DNA of 10,451 bases from an uncultured Dorea sp. (GTDB taxonomy: Bacteria; Bacillota; Clostridia; Lachnospirales; Lachnospiraceae). Below, piece after piece: positions 6,850-10,451 of the stretch. The stretch spans positions 1-10,451 of the forward strand of contig CAJTUQ010000091.1 in NCBI GenBank assembly GCA_910579335.1. Reading direction: 5' to 3'. A program made the translations under genes and the position numbers. The number at the start of each line of letters is the position of its first letter. Position 1 is the first letter of the stretch. The notes beneath the pieces are model-generated. The model was not told the DNA's origin, searched no databases, and saw only the letters and a list, made by a program, of their open reading frames with translations.

Positions 6850-7551
6850 TCAATACGCTTCTGCCTCTGTCCGGGTCATCCAGAAATGGATGCCCGTAGT
6901 AGAGTCCTGCCAGCGGTTTTCATTTAAATCCCAAACCTCGACCCATTCCCCTTTTCTATAGACGAAATTCTCGTCCACCAATGACCACGCCTCGTCAAAA
7001 TTCTGCGTAAAATCAAAACTCTTAATCGTCAGCACCTTTGCCTTGCTGCACCTGCAGGACGGAAGCGTCGCAGAGGTCCTCTTGGCGTCCGCCGGAATGA
7101 GAAGCTGTACCATCCGGTCATTGACACACTTCTTGTAGCCAAGAAACGCTCCCTTCTCCGGACAATGGAGGCGGAACCATTTGGTATTTTCATCCGATAC
7201 GACTCCTTCAAGCCTGGCAGACTCCAGCACTGCCCCGAACAGGTCCGCACCTTCAATATTGCATCCTCTCATGTCACAATACCGGAAGGACGCCGTTACC
7301 AGCCTCGCATTTTTAAAGTTCGCCTCTTTGACAGAACAGCCGTCAAACAGCGCATTTTCCACGGAGCTGTTCTCGAAATCCGCGCCGTCCAGCACCGTAT
7401 TCTGAAAAGAGCTGAGAGTAAAATCCATATTCCTAAGGTCAACGCCTCTCAAATCCATATTCCAAATCTCTTTTTCAATAAATTTCAGCCGCTCTCCTTT
7501 TTTCCGGCCTGTAACTGCCGCCATAAAGTCTTTTTCAGATATTCTCTCCAT
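6850..7551 (-). CDS. Pentapeptide-repeat protein with C-terminal DUF5758-like domain
   Basis: The 233-residue product starts at the ATG ending at 7551, 7 bases after GGGAGG; a TTG extension to 7569 is less likely. Residues about 34-118 are degenerate pentapeptide repeats of the A(D/N)Lxx kind, in runs such as MDLRGVDLRNMDF, LDGADFENSSVENALF and CNIEGADLFGAVL, which should fold as a right-handed quadrilateral beta-helix. Residues about 135-233 look like the C-terminal domain often found with such repeats, with FLGYKKC (136-142), QLLIPADAKRTSATLPSCRC (149-168) and a Trp-rich end including GIHFWMTR. The cysteines at 166 and 168 are close enough to suggest a metal or redox site, but this is a guess. 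The function is unknown. It starts 24 bases after the YbaK-type gene and shares its promoter. Confidence 0.85.
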   Translation of the reverse strand: MERISEKDFMAAVTGRKKGERLKFIEKEIWNMDLRGVDLRNMDFTLSSFQNTVLDGADFENSSVENALFDGCSVKEANFKNARLVTASFRYCDMRGCNIEGADLFGAVLESARLEGVVSDENTKWFRLHCPEKGAFLGYKKCVNDRMVQLLIPADAKRTSATLPSCRCSKAKVLTIKSFDFTQNFDEAWSLVDENFVYRKGEWVEVWDLNENRWQDSTTGIHFWMTRTEAEAY

Positions 7552-7575
7552 AAAAGCGCCTCCCTGCAAATATTT

Positions 7576-8118
7576 TTACAAGTCTACGATCCTCGGACGA
7601 TGATGGGTATAGGGCAGGAACTTTTTAATCAAGTCCTTCGTCTTAATTTTCAGATGTGTCGTATTAATGCCTGTATTGCACACAAAATACTCCGCCTCCG
7701 CCACCTCTTTGTCAAGGATAAGCTGTACATAGTCATCCTCATCGTTCAGAAGCCCCACAACGCTTGCAGAGCCTGGTTTCGTCCCCAGATGCTCCCACAT
7801 ATGTTCCGGGGAAGCAAAGGACATATGCGAAACCCCCAGCTTTTTACTGAAGGACGCCGTGTCGAATGCCTTCTCCTCCGGCATCACCAGCAGGAAAAAC
7901 GTTGTCTTTTTCTGGTTGCACAAAAATACATCCTTGCGCACAGGCGCCCCGAACACTTTTCCGATATCCGCGCATTCCTCCATAGAAGCGGCCGGGTCGT
8001 TATCCACTCTCTCAAAAGGAATCCCAAGCGTTTTAAATACTTTATATACTTCCTGTTCGAGCGGCACCCTCTCACTCATATTTTCAGGCGGCGTCGTCAC
8101 AATATCACTGATATACAT
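7576..8118 (-). CDS. YbaK/ProX-type aminoacyl-tRNA deacylase (prolyl-tRNA editing domain protein)
   Basis: Free-standing YbaK/ProX proteins hydrolyse mischarged tRNAs such as Ala-tRNAPro in trans. The 180-residue product has the family's helix-strand N-terminus (EQEVYKVFKTLGIPFERVDN, 21-40), then ADIGKVFGAPVRKDVFLCN (50-68) with K62 where the family's catalytic lysine is expected, and FFLLVMP (74-80). GSASVVGLLND and the C-terminal TGINTTHLKIKTKDLIKKFL match the GSVxPFGLxN and N-T-x-T...DLLKFL pattern of the PrdX-like branch. The SVVG in place of the usual SPFG is a small departure. The ATG ending at 8118 is chosen for AGGAGG 8 bases upstream; a TTG extension to 8142 has no support. It is the first gene of the minus-strand operon running to 4301. 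The exact tRNA edited is not determinable here. Confidence 0.88.
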   Translation of the reverse strand: MYISDIVTTPPENMSERVPLEQEVYKVFKTLGIPFERVDNDPAASMEECADIGKVFGAPVRKDVFLCNQKKTTFFLLVMPEEKAFDTASFSKKLGVSHMSFASPEHMWEHLGTKPGSASVVGLLNDEDDYVQLILDKEVAEAEYFVCNTGINTTHLKIKTKDLIKKFLPYTHHRPRIVDL

Positions 8119-8163
8119 TATATTTTCCTCCTCTGCCCGCAAACAGCGGTAATATCCTTTCCT

Positions 8164-8205
8164 ATTTTAGCACAGATACTATCGGTTTTCCACAATCATT
8201 GACAA
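8164..8205 (-). promoter_or_regulatory. Promoter(s) for the YbaK-to-TrmO operon
   Basis: Two overlapping options exist on the minus strand. The first is an extended -10, TGCTAAAAT (8172-8164), which needs no good -35. The second is TTGTCA (8205-8200) with an 18-base spacer and TAGTAT (8181-8176). The first gives a leader of about 40 bases to the ATG at 8118. The second shares its -35 bases with the maf promoter on the other strand. Confidence 0.55.
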
Positions 8206-8227
8206 GTATTCTTTTTTTAAATATACT
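8199..8227 (+). promoter_or_regulatory. Promoter of maf
   Basis: A perfect -35 TTGACA (8199-8204), a 17-base spacer that is strongly T-rich, and -10 TATACT (8222-8227, 5 of 6) form a near-consensus housekeeping promoter. The start of transcription would be near 8234, about 44 bases before the maf ATG. The -35 overlaps the opposing -35 candidate at 8200-8205. Confidence 0.82.
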
Positions 8228-8277
8228 CTTAACCATATACGGAAATATGATTAACATACAAAGAAAGGAACCGCTGC

Positions 8278-8883
8278 ATGATGAAATATATTCTGGCTTC
8301 CGCATCGCCCCGCAGAAAAGAACTGTTAAAAAAGACGGGCATCTCTTTCGAGATTATCCCGTCCTCTGTCGAAGAAAAAATTACAAAAACCGCACCGTCC
8401 GATATCGTGATGGAGCTTGCCCAGCAAAAAGCCCGCGCCGTCTTTGAATCCGTGCAGGCATCCAAAGCAGCTTCTTTCGGCTCCGGCGGGCTCACCGTTA
8501 TCGGGGCGGACACCATCGTCGCCTACCGGGGCGAGATACTTGGAAAGCCGGCCAACCGTTCTGAGGCGTACGACATGCTTTCCATGCTCTCCGACCGGAC
8601 GCATCAGGTCTACACCGGAGTCTCTCTTATCGTAAAAAGGCGGGAGATAATCGACGTTTGCACATTTTTCGAAAAAACGGACGTTACTTTTTATCCCATC
8701 CACAGAGACGACCTGCATGCCTACGTAGAATCCGGCGATCCTTTAGACAAAGCCGGCGCTTACGGCATTCAGGGAGATTTTGCCATCCATGTCAAGGAAA
8801 TTCGCGGCGACTACAGCAACGTTGTGGGACTTCCTGTCGGACGTCTCTATCAGGAGCTTCTAAAGATTCAGTATGTCAGCTAG
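8278..8883 (+). CDS. maf: Maf family nucleoside triphosphate pyrophosphatase
   Basis: Maf proteins hydrolyse canonical and modified nucleoside triphosphates (dTTP, UTP, m7GTP and relatives) to monophosphates in the cytoplasm, acting as house-cleaning enzymes and being linked to septum control. The 201-residue length is normal. The N-terminal LASASPRRKELL (6-17), with R12 and R13, forms the triphosphate site. GADTIV (76-81) with D78, and GKP (89-91) with K90, are the other family blocks. DPLDKAGAYGIQG and VVGLPVGRLYQEL follow in the C-terminal half. I chose the first of two adjacent ATGs; AAAGGA lies 8 bases upstream. The gene is the only plus-strand one here, is read from the promoter at 8199-8227, and ends in an 8-base overlap with the convergent aminotransferase gene. 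Confidence 0.95.
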   Translation: MMKYILASASPRRKELLKKTGISFEIIPSSVEEKITKTAPSDIVMELAQQKARAVFESVQASKAASFGSGGLTVIGADTIVAYRGEILGKPANRSEAYDMLSMLSDRTHQVYTGVSLIVKRREIIDVCTFFEKTDVTFYPIHRDDLHAYVESGDPLDKAGAYGIQGDFAIHVKEIRGDYSNVVGLPVGRLYQELLKIQYVS

Positions 8884-10111
8884 CCATATCCATATCGTAA
8901 TACTTTTCCGCCGCATCCTCGATTGCGGCCCGCATAATGCGGATTAGCTTGTCAATCTGTTTTTTTGTTACAATCAGCGGCGGTATCATCCGGTTTACAC
9001 TGTCCCCGATTGCCGTAATCAACACCAGCCTGTCAAGGCAGCCGTGCTTTACCTCTGCGGCAATCGGGATGTCATACTCGCATCCAACGAGGAGCCCCCG
9101 CCCCCTCACTTCTTTCACATGCGGAAGAAGCGCAAGCTGCTTTTTCATATATTCTCCCATTTCATAGGCATTTCTGCTTAAATCCTTATCTATAATTTCT
9201 GACACAGACGCATAGGCCGCTGCGCAGGCAAGCGCATGGCCGCCGTAAGTAGAGCCGTGGGTTCCCGCAGTGAATACCCCCGCCACTTTGTCGAGGGCGC
9301 AGCAGGCTCCGATAGGCATACCGCCTCCCATCGCCTTTGCCATAGACACAGCATCCGGCTTTACCCCGTATCCCATGTATGCCATTGGCGCCCCGGTACG
9401 CCCCCATCCGGTCTGCACCTCGTCAAAGAGCAGGAGCATGCCATGCTCATCGCACAGCTTCCTCAGCCCTTCGATAAATTCCTGCCTGGCCGGGTGTACG
9501 CCGCCTTCGCCCTGTACCGGCTCTATCAGAATGGCAATTGTATTTTCCGTCACCTTGGATGCAAAGTCTTCAAGATTGTTAAACTCCGCATAAGAAAATC
9601 CGGGAAGCATCGCTCCAAAGCTTTTTTGCACCGCGCTTTCCGGCTGTCCCGTAGCCGCCATAGCACCGTAGGTTCTCCCATGAAAACTATTTTTCGCAGT
9701 AATAATATGATACCGTTCCGGCCCGAAATTGTCTATGCCGTACTTCCTCGCCATCTTTATCATACACTCATTGGCTTCCGCTCCTGAATTTTGATAAAAT
9801 ATCTTATCCATCCCGATGGTATCGCATATCTTTTTTGCAAGAAGGGCCTGAGGAACCGTATACGGGTAGTTGAAGGTATGCATGATATCGTCGAGCTGCT
9901 CCTTAACCGCCTCCACTACGCGCTCGTTCCTGTTCCCCGGACTGTTTACCGCAACACCTCCGTAAAAATCAAGGTATGCGTTGCCCTCTTCATCATAGAT
10001 ATACATTCCTTCCGCTCTCTCTGCAATAAAATCATACCGCTCATAAGTCTCCACCATGTATTTTCCCACTATGTCTTTTAGTTCCTTCGGAGTAAGCCCC
10101 TTCAGTCTCAT
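8876..10111 (-). CDS. Class III PLP aminotransferase, acetylornithine/succinyl-DAP type
   Basis: The 411-residue product is a fold-type I, class III aminotransferase, the family of ArgD, which makes N-acetylornithine in arginine synthesis, and of related omega-amino acid transaminases. NSGAEANE (108-115) binds the cofactor phosphate, SFHGRTYGAMAATGQ (142-156) is the aromatic and GR segment, LIEPVQGEGG (195-204) follows, LLFDEVQTGWGRTG (227-240) carries the PLP-binding D230, and MAKAMGGGMPIGA (257-269) carries the Schiff-base lysine K259. HGSTYGGHALACAAA (285-299) is also typical. The usual ArgD end motif (LRFLPPL) reads NRMIPPLIVT, and no other arg gene is in view, so the substrate stays open. 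The ATG ending at 10111 is chosen for GAGAGGG 7 bases upstream. Its only clear promoter lies upstream of a terminator (10216-10250), which hints at attenuation. Confidence 0.9.
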   Translation of the reverse strand: MRLKGLTPKELKDIVGKYMVETYERYDFIAERAEGMYIYDEEGNAYLDFYGGVAVNSPGNRNERVVEAVKEQLDDIMHTFNYPYTVPQALLAKKICDTIGMDKIFYQNSGAEANECMIKMARKYGIDNFGPERYHIITAKNSFHGRTYGAMAATGQPESAVQKSFGAMLPGFSYAEFNNLEDFASKVTENTIAILIEPVQGEGGVHPARQEFIEGLRKLCDEHGMLLLFDEVQTGWGRTGAPMAYMGYGVKPDAVSMAKAMGGGMPIGACCALDKVAGVFTAGTHGSTYGGHALACAAAYASVSEIIDKDLSRNAYEMGEYMKKQLALLPHVKEVRGRGLLVGCEYDIPIAAEVKHGCLDRLVLITAIGDSVNRMIPPLIVTKKQIDKLIRIMRAAIEDAAEKYYDMDMAS

Positions 10112-10215
10112 TGCAAATCCCTCTCTTTCCTGATTATTCTGTAATCCTGCGCCGACAGCCGGTTCACATATAAATTTTATGATGCGCGCACGGCCCCGCA
10201 TTGCCGGACATATGC

Positions 10216-10250
10216 AAAAAAGGACACCGCACCAAACGGTACGGCATCCT
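10216..10250 (-). terminator. Strong intrinsic terminator between the symporter and aminotransferase genes
   Basis: Minus-strand AGGATGCCGTACC (10250-10238) pairs along all 13 bases with GGTGCGGTGTCCT (10233-10221) around a GTTT loop, counting three G-U pairs. A run of six T ends at 10216. The G-U pairs would be A-C mismatches in the plus-strand transcript, so the element is built for minus-strand transcription. It would end transcripts of the symporter gene, whose stop is 76 bases upstream, and also any transcript from the promoter at 10268-10296. Confidence 0.93.
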
Positions 10251-10267
10251 CGCCTTTAACGATATCA

Positions 10268-10296
10268 ACTATAAACCTAGCGGCCGGCTCTGTCAA
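10268..10296 (-). promoter_or_regulatory. Promoter upstream of the terminator in front of the aminotransferase
   Basis: On the minus strand a perfect TTGACA (10296-10291) is followed by exactly 17 bases and TATAGT (10273-10268, 5 of 6). Transcription would begin near 10261. The terminator hairpin begins about 11 bases later, so the default product is a transcript of about 45 bases unless the polymerase reads through into the aminotransferase gene. The GC-rich spacer is unusual for this region. Confidence 0.7.
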
Positions 10297-10325
10297 TACC
10301 TTTTTTCAGAATATCCATGCGGTCT

Positions 10326-10451
10326 CTATGCGGCTGTCCTTCTCTTTTCCAGTTCCCTTGTCATCTCTCCTCTCATCGCATCCAATTTGTAGAAGTATGT
10401 AAGCGCCCCAATCAGCACGCACAAGACGATGGGAATCCAGATAAAGCACAC
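10326..10451 (-). CDS. C-terminal end of a probable GPH-type sugar:cation symporter (partial)
   Basis: The frame is open from the right edge of the window to the TAG at 10328-10326 and encodes 41 residues. It begins with a hydrophobic stretch, FIWIPIVLCVLIGALTYF, the last transmembrane helix. It then has YKLDAMRGEMTRELEKRR, which resembles the cytoplasmic tail common in glycoside-pentoside-hexuronide:cation symporters of the MFS_2 group (F-Y-K-L-D ... E-L-E-x-R-R). That family brings sugars or glycosides into the cell with protons or sodium. The substrate cannot be inferred from the tail. The gene ends 76 bases before the terminator at 10250-10216. Confidence 0.65.
   Translation of the reverse strand: MCFIWIPIVLCVLIGALTYFYKLDAMRGEMTRELEKRRTAA

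Noticed and set aside
7165..8202. A 345-codon open frame on the plus strand
   Set aside because: It runs antisense through two well-supported minus-strand genes and their control region, has no family resemblance, is rich in Arg, His and Phe as antisense frames often are, and lacks a convincing ribosome site.
10112..10215. A promoter close to the aminotransferase start
   Set aside because: AATAAT and TAAAAT boxes are present on the minus strand, but no -35 stands at a sensible spacing and neither is an extended -10.
10164..10247. Leader-peptide gene of 27 codons before the aminotransferase
   Set aside because: Not called as a gene, because its start lies inside the terminator stem, the ribosome site is only AAAGG at short range, and the frame would be lost in the terminated RNA. 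It is kept only as a part of the attenuation idea.

Overview
The window reads like a chromosome segment of an anaerobic Firmicute, most likely class Clostridia and probably a Lachnospiraceae-type gut bacterium. This rests on strong AGGAGG-type ribosome binding sites, an FMN-riboswitch-controlled ECF riboflavin importer, compact gene packing, and protein families typical of that group. The taxonomic call is inference, since no marker gene is present. Ten genes are supported, two of them cut by the window edges. All are on the minus strand except maf. No rRNA, tRNA, CRISPR array or insertion sequence was seen.

Layout in the direction of minus-strand transcription, from the right edge: (a) the last 41 codons of a probable GPH-type sugar:cation symporter (10451-10326). 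(b) A consensus-like promoter (10296-10268) followed within about 15 bases by a very good intrinsic terminator (10250-10216), then a class III aminotransferase of the ArgD type (10111-8876). (c) The plus-strand maf gene (8278-8883), which converges on the aminotransferase and overlaps its end by 8 bases. (d) A divergent control region (8119-8277) in which the -35 boxes of two opposed promoters overlap. (e) A likely four-gene operon, 8118 to 4301: YbaK-type tRNA-editing protein, pentapeptide-repeat/DUF5758 protein, ABC-class ATPase (PF09818 type), and TrmO-type tRNA methyltransferase. (f) A separate unit with a near-consensus promoter (4284-4256), an FMN riboswitch (4198-4071), its terminator (4053-4014), ribU (3909-3247) and probably a PNPOx-like flavoprotein gene (3178-2693). 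(g) An intergenic region with two hairpins and a 10-base inverted repeat. (h) A two-gene unit with its own promoter: a ParB-like/BMP fusion protein (2465-555) and, 8 bases later, a metallophosphoesterase that runs off the left edge.

Working together: the ribU unit is flavin supply under FMN feedback, with an FMN-binding-fold protein carried downstream. The 8118-4301 operon puts two tRNA-quality enzymes (trans-editing and t6A methylation) beside an uncharacterised ATPase and a pentapeptide protein. The ParB/BMP fusion has no signal peptide, so it looks like a cytoplasmic nucleoside or nucleotide sensor rather than a transporter lipoprotein. It is tightly coupled to a phosphoesterase.

The best candidates for something not yet described are the ParB/BMP-phosphoesterase pair, the promoter-then-terminator leader in front of the aminotransferase, and the structured intergenic region at 2543-2662.
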